This document shows positions 1-8,657 of a stretch of 64,000 nucleotides of DNA, in pieces. The DNA lies in contig LAEA01000096.1 of NCBI GenBank assembly GCA_000961745.1, forward strand, positions 37,108 through 101,107, read 5' to 3'. The notes under the pieces are model-generated. The model made no database searches and was not told the origin of the DNA. It worked only from the letters and a program-made list of their open reading frames with translations. The DNA is from Rhodospirillaceae bacterium BRH_c57. Its GTDB lineage: Bacteria > Pseudomonadota > Alphaproteobacteria > Rhodospirillales > Rhodospirillaceae. Position 1 is the stretch's first letter. Each line of letters begins with the position of its first letter. Made by a program: the position numbers and the translations under genes.

Positions 1-68
1 GCCATGGCGCCGACCAACGACCAGTGGAAGAGGCGTACCAGGGGATCCCAGACCCGCACATCACGCAT
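1..68 (-). CDS. Cytochrome b561-like protein, N-terminal fragment (runs off window)
   Basis: Reverse strand reads MRDVRVWDPLVRLFHWSLVGAM, a typical N-terminus of bacterial cytochrome b561 (VWDPxVRxFHW). Confidence 0.75.
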   Translation of the reverse strand, partial: MRDVRVWDPLVRLFHWSLVGAM

Positions 69-71
69 GGG

Positions 72-347
72 CTACTCCTGGGTCTTGATCTTGACCACTT
101 CAGCGGTGACCGGATGGACGTAGACCTCGACGCGCTTGCCGTCCTTGTCCATGCCCTTCATCTCGATGCACCCGTGTTCGGTGTCCATCTTGCGGACGTC
201 GTAGCCTTGGCCTTTGAGCATGGCGGCGATGTCATCCTGGGTCTTCTTCGCGCCTTCCATGGGCGGGCACAGGTCGGCGGCCATGGCGGCCGAGGTGGTG
301 GCAAAAAGAGCAAGGGCGCAAGCGGCAGTCAGCAGGCGACGGGTCAT
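72..347 (-). CDS. PepSY domain-containing small periplasmic protein
   Basis: Signal peptide, then DIAAMLKGQGYDVRKMDTEHGCIEMKGMDKDGKRVEVYVHPVTAEVVKIK, PepSY-like; just upstream of the b561 gene. Confidence 0.8.
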   Translation of the reverse strand: MTRRLLTAACALALFATTSAAMAADLCPPMEGAKKTQDDIAAMLKGQGYDVRKMDTEHGCIEMKGMDKDGKRVEVYVHPVTAEVVKIKTQE

Positions 348-476
348 GATGGGATCTCGCTGGATAGGGTTGGGACATTTGGACAGGGGAGGAAATGTTC
401 TGTGCCCTTTATGACATTCCGCCGTTAAACCGGACCTGAACGGCTTTGCAGGCCGCGCGGGATGGCCGCCGATGGC

Positions 477-836
477 TTACAGGAAGAAGCCGTCGTCGAT
501 GGCCTCGCGTCCTTCATGGCGGCCGTGGTTCAGGAAATGCTCCAGTGGATTGACGCCGGCGGCCCGCACATCGTCGTTGGCTTCGAGATAGCCGTCGGTG
601 TCGAACTGGGCCGAGGGATCCCGCCCCTCCCGCCAGCCATGCAGGGCGTAGTGCTCCAGGGGATCGAGGCCCGCTGCCGCCACGTCGGGATTGGCGGCCA
701 GATAGCCTGCGGTGTCGAACCAGGCATTGGGCTGGCGGCCTTCGTGCCAGCCGTCCTGGCGGAAGTGCGTGAGGGCATCCACTCCGGCAGCGGCCACGTC
801 GGCATTGTTTTGCAGGTACCAGCCGTCATCAAAGAG
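477..836 (-). repeat. NPDV-type protein repeats (about 3 copies)
   Basis: WYLQNNADVAAAGVDALTHFRQDGWHEGR / YLAANPDVAAAGLDPLEHYALHGWREGR / YLEANDDVRAAGVNPLEHFLNHGRHEGR. Confidence 0.85.
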
Positions 837-1301
837 GGTGCGGACGGCGTCGTCGTTGTGCGCCCCTTCGTTTCCATCCGCCTGCTCGGGCCCATCTGTT
901 CGCTCAGGCAGGGAATCGGCCGCCACGACGGGGGCCGAAGACGGCATGGTGGAAAGCGTCGGCCCGGTCGGCGCCGATGCGGTGTCGGACCACCGTCCGG
1001 CTTCGTGGAACACGCCATCGCCATCGGGGTCGGAATAAAGGGTGTTCTGGACATAGCCGTGCTCAAGCTCGGTCTTCACCACCCCTTGGGAGGTTACGCT
1101 CCAGCTCTCGTCCCAGTCGATACGGTCGGGCCGCCAGCCGCCGTCATCCAGTTCGGACACCCCAACCACGGCCCCGTTGCGGATATCGAACTGCTTGGCG
1201 TCGCCAGACCACCCGTTTGGGCCGTGGTCGTCGTCCCGGTCGTTGTCGCGACCGTACCGATCATCATCGTGATCATCCCTGTCGTTCTCATAGCGGCTCA
1301 T
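477..1301 (-). CDS. Asp/Arg-rich protein with C-terminal NPDV-type repeats
   Basis: ORF 477..1361; start likely at MSRYEND (1301) behind GGGAGAATGTC. C-terminus has about three copies of FDTxGYLxxNPDVAAAGxxPLEHYxxHGxxEGR. Confidence 0.7.
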   Translation of the reverse strand: MSRYENDRDDHDDDRYGRDNDRDDDHGPNGWSGDAKQFDIRNGAVVGVSELDDGGWRPDRIDWDESWSVTSQGVVKTELEHGYVQNTLYSDPDGDGVFHEAGRWSDTASAPTGPTLSTMPSSAPVVAADSLPERTDGPEQADGNEGAHNDDAVRTLFDDGWYLQNNADVAAAGVDALTHFRQDGWHEGRQPNAWFDTAGYLAANPDVAAAGLDPLEHYALHGWREGRDPSAQFDTDGYLEANDDVRAAGVNPLEHFLNHGRHEGREAIDDGFFL

Positions 1302-1428
1302 GACATTCTCCCGATCAGGGTTTCGTCCGGTGGCGATTCTGCGGCGAGTATGGCCCGGCAAGCTGACGGCAACCTGACGCCGTCAGTGCCCTGTCAGGAA
1401 AACCGTGCACTCTGGGTGAACCGGAGAG

Positions 1429-2142
1429 ATGGCGGCGGGAGGGGGAAAGGGGATGCGGGTCCTGATTGTCGAGGACGAGGCGGAATTGGCGGCGCTGACC
1501 GCACAGGGATTATCTGCCGCGGGCTTTGCCTGCGATGTCGCCGCGACTCTTGAGGATGCCGGCCTGTTCCTCGACGGCGGCACCTACGATGCCGTTGTCC
1601 TCGATCTGCAGCTTCCCGACGGCGACGGCTTGGCCCTATTGCAGCGCCTGCGCGGACGGGGAAGTTCCGTGCCGGTGCTGCTGCTGACCGCGCGTGACGG
1701 CATAGGCGACCGCGTGCGGGGGCTGGACAGCGGGGCCGATGACTACATGCTGAAACCCTTTGCCCTGGAGGAACTGGCCGCCCGCCTGCGGGCCTTGTTG
1801 CGGCGTCCGGGGGCGGTTCTCGGCCTGCATCTGGAACTGGGCAATCTGACCCTTGATACGGTGGCCCGTCAGGTCATGGTGGACGATGTCCGGGTTGCCC
1901 TGTCACGGCGCGAGATCGACGTTCTGGAACCGCTTCTGCGGCGGGCCGGGAAGGTGGTCCCCAAAAGCGCCCTTGAAGACAGTGTTTATGCCCTGGGCGA
2001 GGAGGTTTCCTCCAACGCCGTCGAGGCCCAGGTGTCGCGGCTGCGCCGCCGGCTCGCCCAGGCCGGGGCAGAGGTGCGGGTCCATACGCTGCGCGGTATC
2101 GGCTACATGCTGACCGCCGCAGAGGGGGAGACCATACCATGA
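1429..2142 (+). CDS. OmpR/QseB-type response regulator
   Basis: MRVLIVEDEAELAAL..., DLQLPDGDG, LTARD, KPFALEELAARLRALLRR, winged-helix C-terminus. Likely start at MRVLIVEDE (about 1453). Confidence 0.92.
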   Translation: MAAGGGKGMRVLIVEDEAELAALTAQGLSAAGFACDVAATLEDAGLFLDGGTYDAVVLDLQLPDGDGLALLQRLRGRGSSVPVLLLTARDGIGDRVRGLDSGADDYMLKPFALEELAARLRALLRRPGAVLGLHLELGNLTLDTVARQVMVDDVRVALSRREIDVLEPLLRRAGKVVPKSALEDSVYALGEEVSSNAVEAQVSRLRRRLAQAGAEVRVHTLRGIGYMLTAAEGETIP

Positions 2143-3566
2143 CCGGACCGCAGGCCTCTCCGCGCGGACCGTCGTTGCTGCGCCGCATCGTCGTCCGCCT
2201 GATGGTGGTGACGGCCATTTCGGCCGCCATTGCCTATGGGTTTTTATTCGCCGAGTTTTCCGTGATCGTGTCGGGCCTGCGCCAATCCACCCTCTATGGC
2301 GAGGCCGAGGAGCTGTTGCGGCACCTGAGCATTGCCCCCGACGGTGCACCGCGCCTGCTCCTGACCCCGGAAATGACGGCCCTCTATTCCGATGGGGAGC
2401 ACCGCTTTGCCGTCCTTGACCCTGCCGGCCAGCGGATTTTCCAGAGCCTGGAGCCGCCTCGCAAGGTCACGCTGGACCTGCTGGCCCGCCCCGGCACTAT
2501 CCTGGTCGGGTTCGAAGATCTGGTTGGGGTCTATGAGCAAACGGTCGCTGCGCCCGATCTCTACCGCTACGGGGCCCTGGTTGAGGAAACCATCGACGGC
2601 GTGCCCTTCACGGTCCAGGTGGAGCGCACCACCAGTCACTACACCCTGTTGGCCGATACCCTGCTGGACGAGTTCTTCAACGATGGCGGATGGCTGGGGC
2701 TGCCCTTCCTGGCCGCCATGATGCTGGCCAGCATCGCCACCGTGGCGCAGGGACTGGCCCCGTTGCGGCAGGTGTCGGACCGGGCGCGTCAGATCACACC
2801 GGGAAAGCCCGGCGAGCGCTTGCCCTTGACCGGTATCCCGCGCGAGGTCGAACCCCTGGTCACGGCCGTCAACGGTGCCGTGGACCGCCTGGAGCAGGCA
2901 TTTGACATGCAGCGGGACTTCACGGCCGCTGCGGCGCACGAATTGCGCACACCCCTGGCCGTCCTCAAGGCCCGCCTGGACGTCACCCTTCTGCCGGGCG
3001 AGGAAAGGGCCGCGCTGAACCGCGACATGGCGGTCATGACGCGCATCGTCGATCAGTTGTTCAAGGTGGCCCAGCTTGAAAACCTGATGGTCGGCCCGGA
3101 TGACCGGGCTGATCTCAGGAAGATTGCCTGCGACGTCGGCGCGGCTTTGGCTCCCCTCGCCATCCGCCGGGGCATCGACCTGAGCGTTGAAGGTCCCGAG
3201 GCTCCGGTGCCCGAGACTTTATTGATTGTGCGCGGGCAAGAGGAGACCTTGTTCAACGTGGTACGCAATCTGCTCGAAAACGCCCTGTTCCACGCTCCGG
3301 CTCATAGTCTGGTGAGCATCGTTCTGGCGGTCGAGGAGAAAGGCCCCAGTTTGAAGGTCATCGACCATGGCCCCGGTGTGCGGCCGGAGCACCGGACCCA
3401 GGTGTTCGAACGCTTCTGGCAGGGCCGGCGCCGCGGGTCCGGGGCCGGGTTGGGGCTGTTCATCGCCGCCCGCACCATGGCTGAACACCAAGGCGTGATC
3501 GAGGTGGCTGAAACACCCGGTGGAGGCGCCACCTTCATCTTGCGCTTCCCAAGGCTTGGGTCCTGA
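2139..3566 (+). CDS. Sensor histidine kinase (QseC-like)
   Basis: AAHELRTPLAVLKARLD H-box, GPGVRPEHRTQVFERFWQG, GAGLGLFIA; ATGA overlap with the response regulator. Confidence 0.92.
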   Translation: MTGPQASPRGPSLLRRIVVRLMVVTAISAAIAYGFLFAEFSVIVSGLRQSTLYGEAEELLRHLSIAPDGAPRLLLTPEMTALYSDGEHRFAVLDPAGQRIFQSLEPPRKVTLDLLARPGTILVGFEDLVGVYEQTVAAPDLYRYGALVEETIDGVPFTVQVERTTSHYTLLADTLLDEFFNDGGWLGLPFLAAMMLASIATVAQGLAPLRQVSDRARQITPGKPGERLPLTGIPREVEPLVTAVNGAVDRLEQAFDMQRDFTAAAAHELRTPLAVLKARLDVTLLPGEERAALNRDMAVMTRIVDQLFKVAQLENLMVGPDDRADLRKIACDVGAALAPLAIRRGIDLSVEGPEAPVPETLLIVRGQEETLFNVVRNLLENALFHAPAHSLVSIVLAVEEKGPSLKVIDHGPGVRPEHRTQVFERFWQGRRRGSGAGLGLFIAARTMAEHQGVIEVAETPGGGATFILRFPRLGS

Positions 3567-3687
3567 CCTGCCCCGGCGGCTTTTGTGTAACCGATGAGCA
3601 TGTGCGGGCTTCTTCAGAAGCCTCTGTTTCATCGGGCCGTTTGGTACTGTGTCCCTCCGCAGGCTTCAACGCGCCCTATGGGATGCT

Positions 3688-3756
3688 TCACCCGAAGACG
3701 GTGTCGTCGGCGCTGGTCACGGTCAGGGTGCGCTCGGCGGCATTGCGGGTAATCAC
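3688..3756 (-). pseudogene. Relic of an adhesin 3' end (paralogue of the 54058-59697 gene)
   Basis: Reverse strand encodes VITRNAAERTLTVTSADDTVFG*. First 51 nt match 59170-59220 (48/51); TVFG* matches the last codons of the giant gene. Confidence 0.75.
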
Positions 3757-3770
3757 CGCACTCCACCTCT

Positions 3771-3880
3771 GGGCTGTGGCCGAGGATCAGGGAGAACATC
3801 CAAACGATGCGCTTGGTGCCTGATTGGTCGGCGAATGTGGTTCGGAAGTGGGCGAAATCCACCTGGGCCTGCTTGCCCGG
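3771..3880 (-). pseudogene. IS21-family IstA-like transposase fragment
   Basis: Reverse strand reads PGKQAQVDFAHFRTTFADQSGTKRIVWMFSLILGHS, resembling the IstA catalytic core; no ORF continues either side. Confidence 0.6.
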
Positions 3881-3921
3881 TCACGTCAGCGGCAACGGGT
3901 CATTTCATACGCTGGGCGGTA

Positions 3922-4590
3922 TCAGTTTGTCTGGGGGCTGAACACAAGGCGGATGAAGTCGCGGTACAGCATGATTTGGCGCGGCAGGCAGTCGGGCTCC
4001 TTCATCACCTTGGCCAGAATGATGCCGCCATCGGCGGTGACGGACAGCATGTCGGCCAGATCGTCCAGGTTGACCGGGATGCGCGGCGGGTACTGCTTTG
4101 AGATGCGTTCAATCTGGCCGCGAAACCGGGTGCGCCAGCCGAGAACCGCGTTTTGGCTGATGTCGCGGACTTCGCGGTCGAACAATTGCTCGTGGTAGCA
4201 GATCGAGGCGACCATGCAGCCCGGATGGCCGTTCGGGAGGTCGGCAAACGTTTCGGCCAGCATCTTGAGGCTGGCCAGAAAGCTGTGCAGCGGGTCTTCA
4301 ATTAACTCATCGGCGCGTGAGAAAATCGCGTCAAAGATCCTGTCGTCCTGGGCGACGTAGCGGTGGAGCAGGGCCTTGGCGAGGTCGCTTTTGCCCTGGA
4401 AATGATAGAAAAAGCCGCTTTTGGAAATGCCCACCGTGGCGATCAGTTCGTCGATGGACGTGCCGTTGAATCCTTTGGCGAGGACGGCTGCCTCGGCTGC
4501 TTTGAGGATTTGTTCGCGTACCGGCGTTGTGCGGTGGTCCAGAGGCTCGGCCATGGGGTGGCTCCTCAATCCTTTCCTGAACTGTACCAC
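3922..4590 (-). CDS. TetR/AcrR family transcriptional regulator
   Basis: REQILKAAEAAVLAKGFNGTSIDELIATVGISKSGFFYHFQGKSDLAKALL. Confidence 0.92.
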   Translation of the reverse strand: MVQFRKGLRSHPMAEPLDHRTTPVREQILKAAEAAVLAKGFNGTSIDELIATVGISKSGFFYHFQGKSDLAKALLHRYVAQDDRIFDAIFSRADELIEDPLHSFLASLKMLAETFADLPNGHPGCMVASICYHEQLFDREVRDISQNAVLGWRTRFRGQIERISKQYPPRIPVNLDDLADMLSVTADGGIILAKVMKEPDCLPRQIMLYRDFIRLVFSPQTN

Positions 4591-4739
4591 AGGTGTAGTT
4601 GGTGATGCTGTCCCGCCGTCGCGGCTACGTCCTCCGCGCCGGGGGCGGCCTCTAAAGCATTATGGGACAACAGCATTCACTAACGTGGCGGGATGTACCG
4701 CAGGCTTACTAGTGGGGTCGGGGGAAGTTCTCTACCGTA

Positions 4740-4770
4740 AATGCTGACGGCGGAGGACCGCCCCAGCATT
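4740..4770 (+). promoter_or_regulatory. Hairpin directly upstream of the TPR-gene RBS
   Basis: AATGCTG-ac-GGCGG-agga-CCGCC-c-CAGCATT, followed by GGAGG and ATG at 4781. Confidence 0.55.
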
Positions 4771-4780
4771 GGAGGATGAG

Positions 4781-6112
4781 ATGTTGTTCGATCAGCAAGG
4801 TAATTCCCTGACCGGTGCCACTCCCCGCGCCGTGGCGGACTTCGACAATGCGGTGCATGCATTCAACATTTACCGTGGCGATCCGGTGTCCCTGCTGGAC
4901 CGCGCCATGGCCGAGGCCCCCGCGTTCGTTATGGCCCATATTCTCAAGGCCGTGCTGTTCGCCGTGGCGACCGAGCCTGCGGCGACCGAGGGGGCGAAAG
5001 GGATCATCGCCCAGGTCAAGACGCTGCCGATGAACGAGCGCGAACGCTCACTGGTGGCCGCGCTGGACCACATTCTGGCGGGGAACTGGACGGCCGGCGC
5101 GACCGCCTTGGACCGCCATTCCATCCGCTATCCGCTTGATCTCGTCGCCTTGCAGGCCGGGCATGTGAGCGATTTCTTCCGGGCCAGCGCACGGGATCTG
5201 CGCGACCGGATTGCCCGTGTGCTGCCTCGCTGGTCGGCCGATATTCCGGGCTATCCCGTGGTGCTGGGGATGTATTCGTTCGGGCTGGAGGAAAGCGGCG
5301 CCTATGCCAAAGCCGAGGATGTCGGGCGGCAGGCGGTGGAGTTGCAGCCGCTGGACTGCTGGGCGCATCACGCGGTTGCCCATGTGATGGAGATGCAGGG
5401 CCGCGCGGCCGAAGGGGTCCGCTGGATGCAGGACCGGGAACCCGCGTGGTCGGGCGACGACAATTTCCTCAAGGGTCACAACTGGTGGCACAAGGCGGTG
5501 TTCCACATGGATCTCGGCCAGGGTGACGAGGCGCTGGCGTTGTATGACGGTCCAATCCGGGGCGGGCGCAGCCCCGTCGCCATGGACATGATCGACGCCT
5601 CGGCCCTGCTGTGGCGGCTGGAACTGGATGGCCACGATGTCGGGGACCGGTGGGTTGAACTCGCGGCGGCGTGGGACGCCCATGCCGATGGCAAGCTGTA
5701 CCCGTTCAACGACTGGCACGCCGCCATGGCGTACCTGGGGGCGGGGCGCATCGACGATGTCACCCGCCTGCTGGCCCAGTACCGCATGGACGGCGCCGCC
5801 CCCTCCGAGGCTGCGGCCTGGGCACGCACCACCGGCAAGGACCTGATCGAAGGGTTCGCGGCGTTCCATCGCGGCGACCATGAGGCGGCGGCAGGGCAGC
5901 TTTACGCCGCGCGTCATATCGTCAACACGTTCGGCGGCAGCCATGCGCAGCGCGATATCATCGACTGGACGCTGACCGAGGCCGCCTTGCGCGGCGGCAT
6001 GAGCGATCTGGCCGAAGCAATGGCCAACGAGCGGCTGGCGCTTAAGCCGCACAGCCCCATCAACCGGCGCATCTTCGAGCGCGCGACCAACCTGCCCATC
6101 GCGGCCGAATGA
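4781..6112 (+). CDS. Tetratricopeptide repeat protein (TPR38-like)
   Basis: Long ORF with TPR-like helical repeats; GGAGG RBS 5 nt before ATG 4781 (the track start 4769 is a TTG). Confidence 0.8.
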   Translation: MLFDQQGNSLTGATPRAVADFDNAVHAFNIYRGDPVSLLDRAMAEAPAFVMAHILKAVLFAVATEPAATEGAKGIIAQVKTLPMNERERSLVAALDHILAGNWTAGATALDRHSIRYPLDLVALQAGHVSDFFRASARDLRDRIARVLPRWSADIPGYPVVLGMYSFGLEESGAYAKAEDVGRQAVELQPLDCWAHHAVAHVMEMQGRAAEGVRWMQDREPAWSGDDNFLKGHNWWHKAVFHMDLGQGDEALALYDGPIRGGRSPVAMDMIDASALLWRLELDGHDVGDRWVELAAAWDAHADGKLYPFNDWHAAMAYLGAGRIDDVTRLLAQYRMDGAAPSEAAAWARTTGKDLIEGFAAFHRGDHEAAAGQLYAARHIVNTFGGSHAQRDIIDWTLTEAALRGGMSDLAEAMANERLALKPHSPINRRIFERATNLPIAAE

Positions 6113-6117
6113 TCGGC

Positions 6118-6148
6118 AAGCCCCTGAAGCCCGCGGCTTCAGGGGCTT
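6118..6148 (+). terminator. Strong hairpin downstream of the TPR gene
   Basis: AAGCCCCTGAAGC-ccgcg-GCTTCAGGGGCTT, 13-bp perfect stem. Confidence 0.75.
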
Positions 6149-6679
6149 ATGCCCGCCCCCTATGCCGATTGCGCCCAGCGTCATCATCCCCAGGCCAACG
6201 CTGTTACACCACTCGGGGGGACGTGACCGTTGAGAAGGCTGTGCGTCCGCTTTGGACATGCACGTGGGCTGCTGCCAAAGGCGCGACAAAGTGGAGATGT
6301 CCAAGAGCCCTGTTAGTACGCCTGTCTCATGGACTGCGGGAAGGCTTCAATTACCCGACTGGCCACTTGTTGCGAGGTCGACTCATCCCCTCTTTTCAGC
6401 TTTGGCGGCGCTGGCAGACCGGAAACCGTTGTCGTTGGTTTCGGACGCCTGGATTGCGTATCCAGGGGGCGGGCTGTTTTATCGGCTCAGCCATACCAAG
6501 TGCCGTTTTCAGGGCGGCTCCCGCGATCTGTCTTGCATGACGATGTCTCCAGTTGTTTCAAGTGGGGCGCACTGCACCCGCCTTCGAAGCGGGGTAACTC
6601 GTCCATCCGGGACGAGGCGGGGTCCAGGTGGCTGCCTGTCAGCCGGCGTTGACCACGGTGCCGATGACCGTCCGCAATC

Positions 6680-7225
6680 CTACAAAGAGGCGCGGCGCTG
6701 GGTATCTCGGTGACGGCGGCGGTCAAGCTGGGCTTTCAAGCCAGCGACCTGCCCCGCTGCATTTCTGGCTTTGGTCTCAGCGGCGTTTGCCCGCGCTGTG
6801 GCGCGGGCAACAATACCCTCGGCCTCCCGCTGCATCTGCTCGGCATGCTGAAATTCCGACGCTACGGCCGATTTCGCGGCCGCCTGGGCTTCGGAGACGG
6901 CAGTGCGGGCCCTTTCCTCGGCTGCGGCGAGACGCTCATTTTGGGCCCTCTGGCGGCGATCTAGGGCCTGACGTTCCTCGCGTAGCTCCAATGATACGAC
7001 GCGTTGTACGATCATGCCGCCGACGACCAGGCTTAAGCAAAGAGCAATGACCACTGTCAGCACGCTAACGGGCCAGAGCGAAAGCACTCCTGACCATCCA
7101 AGCATCTGGGGACCATCGGAGATCTGGACTGAAAGCGTGGAAACCCAGCGGTGCAGAGACCACACAGCCCCGACCGACAGAAGCCCACCCATGAGGAGCA
7201 ACATCGAGCTCTTCATTTGCATCAC
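6680..7225 (-). CDS. Membrane-anchored coiled-coil protein, unknown function
   Basis: Two hydrophobic segments, then Glu/Gln/Ala-rich coiled coil; overlaps the integrase stop by 4 nt. Confidence 0.6.
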   Translation of the reverse strand: MMQMKSSMLLLMGGLLSVGAVWSLHRWVSTLSVQISDGPQMLGWSGVLSLWPVSVLTVVIALCLSLVVGGMIVQRVVSLELREERQALDRRQRAQNERLAAAEERARTAVSEAQAAAKSAVASEFQHAEQMQREAEGIVARATARANAAETKARNAAGQVAGLKAQLDRRRHRDTQRRASL

Positions 7226-8142
7226 CTCAGGTATGCGTTGGTGGTGTCGGCGTCGAAGTGGCCCACCTCCTGCGCCACCGCTTCTCGCGCGGCGTCGTAG
7301 GACAGTCCGCGCGACTGGTGTTCAACCAGGCGATCCTGAGCGAAGCTATGCCGCAGCCCATGCGCCCCTGTCGACCAACCCAACTCGGCCTTAGAGGCGG
7401 CGCTGAAGCTCTGGGACCAGCTTTGACCACCGCCGATGTTGTAGTGCTGCTCGTAGTGGGTCACCCGATCCACGGTAATCTGAGGCGTTGCTAGGCGAGC
7501 AGCTTCCAGGCGTTCAGCTAAAGCCTGGGGGAGGGTCACTTCCCGAACCAGGCCCCCCTTACCTGCGACCGTGTAGCTGACGCCTTCGCGGCCTTGGCCG
7601 CGTTCCTGAGACCATTCACGATGGGTGCTCGGGCCTCGTTCATCGGCGGGTCGCAGGGTCAGGATCTCGTGGGCGCGGAGGCCGCCGGCGGCGGCGACCT
7701 GTGTCGCCAGCGCGTTCCGGTCCGACTGGCGAGCACCGATCGCCTGGACCTGCTCGGGCGTGTAGGCCCGGCTTTGGTGCGCCAGGTCGCGCCCGCCGGT
7801 GGCCGTACTACGGAAGTCGACGCGGTCCAGCTTGCTAACGTTTCCGAGGGTGCGGCTGATGGCCTGCCTGTCGCGGTCCAAAGTGGATTGAGAAACGGTC
7901 TGCGACCGCTCTGCCAGATAGGCACGAGCCTGTTCCTGCGTGGCTTGCGAGAGGTTGTTGGTAAACCCGTTCTCCATCCGCCATTGCTGAAAACCACGCA
8001 ATGACTGCTCGTAGCTTCGGGCTGTTCCGACCGAGTGAATGCGACCCGCGCCCTTGTTTTCGTGTCGGCTTTGGCCGAACGCTGTGACCTTCGAAACGGC
8101 GGCGGCGGCTTGTTTTTCGGCGCTTCGGAACGACCTACCCAT
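7222..8142 (-). CDS. Tyrosine recombinase/integrase
   Basis: GGLRAHEILTLRPADE, HGLRHSFAQDR, VGHFDADTTNAYL: the R...HxxR...H/Y arrangement of tyrosine recombinases. Confidence 0.85.
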   Translation of the reverse strand: MGRSFRSAEKQAAAAVSKVTAFGQSRHENKGAGRIHSVGTARSYEQSLRGFQQWRMENGFTNNLSQATQEQARAYLAERSQTVSQSTLDRDRQAISRTLGNVSKLDRVDFRSTATGGRDLAHQSRAYTPEQVQAIGARQSDRNALATQVAAAGGLRAHEILTLRPADERGPSTHREWSQERGQGREGVSYTVAGKGGLVREVTLPQALAERLEAARLATPQITVDRVTHYEQHYNIGGGQSWSQSFSAASKAELGWSTGAHGLRHSFAQDRLVEHQSRGLSYDAAREAVAQEVGHFDADTTNAYLR

Positions 8143-8382
8143 CGGCCAACTCCCCGCACTGCTTCAGGAACCGCAGGACTGTCGTGTGCGACACGACGAC
8201 GCGTTTCTCAGAGCGTAGCCAGGCAGCAAGGTCGGGATAGCTGCCACCGGCACGGCGCGGTAACGGGCAAGTTGTGACGGCCGCCAGCGCCGGCGCCGCG
8301 CGACGGCGCGGTTGGCGCGGGTGCTTTCGAGCGCGGCAGCGGCGTCGAAAGACTGTGCGGAAGTATCTGTGCAGTTGGTCAT
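8140..8382 (-). pseudogene. Small HTH-like mobile-element protein, probably frame-disrupted
   Basis: One frame gives MTNCTDTSAQSFDAAAALESTRANRAVARRRRWRPSQLARYRA; a different frame gives RAGGSYPDLAAWLRSEKRVVVSHTTVLRFLKQCGELADG. Confidence 0.45.
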
Positions 8383-8520
8383 GTGCGCCTGGCCTGTGCG
8401 TGGAACTATTTTTTACTGAACAAAAACTAAGACATAGTGGCTTTCCAACTCTATCAAAACTCAGCCTGACAGAGCGAGGAAGCAAGCACATTGTAGCAAC
8501 ATGCAAGCAAGACAAAAAGA

Positions 8521-8567
8521 AAAAACCGCCGCTCCTCCTGAAAGGGGGAGGAAAAGCGGTTTTTTTC
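8521..8567. terminator. Bidirectional terminator-like hairpin
   Basis: AAAAACCGCcgCTCCTCCtgaaaGGGGGAGgaaaaGCGGTTTTTTT. Confidence 0.8.
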
Positions 8568-8592
8568 AAATGGGTTGGAAAGTGGTCGGACA

Positions 8593-8637
8593 GCGTGACA
8601 CGGTCACGGAAAGTATACGAGCGTGACACGGTCACGG
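8593..8637. repeat. Two direct copies of a 17-nt interrupted palindrome
   Basis: gCGTGACacgGTCACGg at 8593-8609 and 8621-8637, separated by aaagtatacga. Confidence 0.85.
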
Positions 8638-8657
8638 GCATACTTCCAGAATATGAG

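Noticed and set aside
462-1553. 363-aa plus-strand ORF antisense to the NPDV-repeat gene
   Set aside because: Shadow ORF of a high-GC gene; low-complexity, no family signal, and it overlaps a better-supported minus-strand CDS and the response regulator start.
6200-6680. Candidate small plus-strand ORFs (6109..6540, 6252..6713) between the TPR gene and the integrase block
   Set aside because: No plausible RBS/domain combination; mutually overlapping frames, likely noncoding or degraded sequence.
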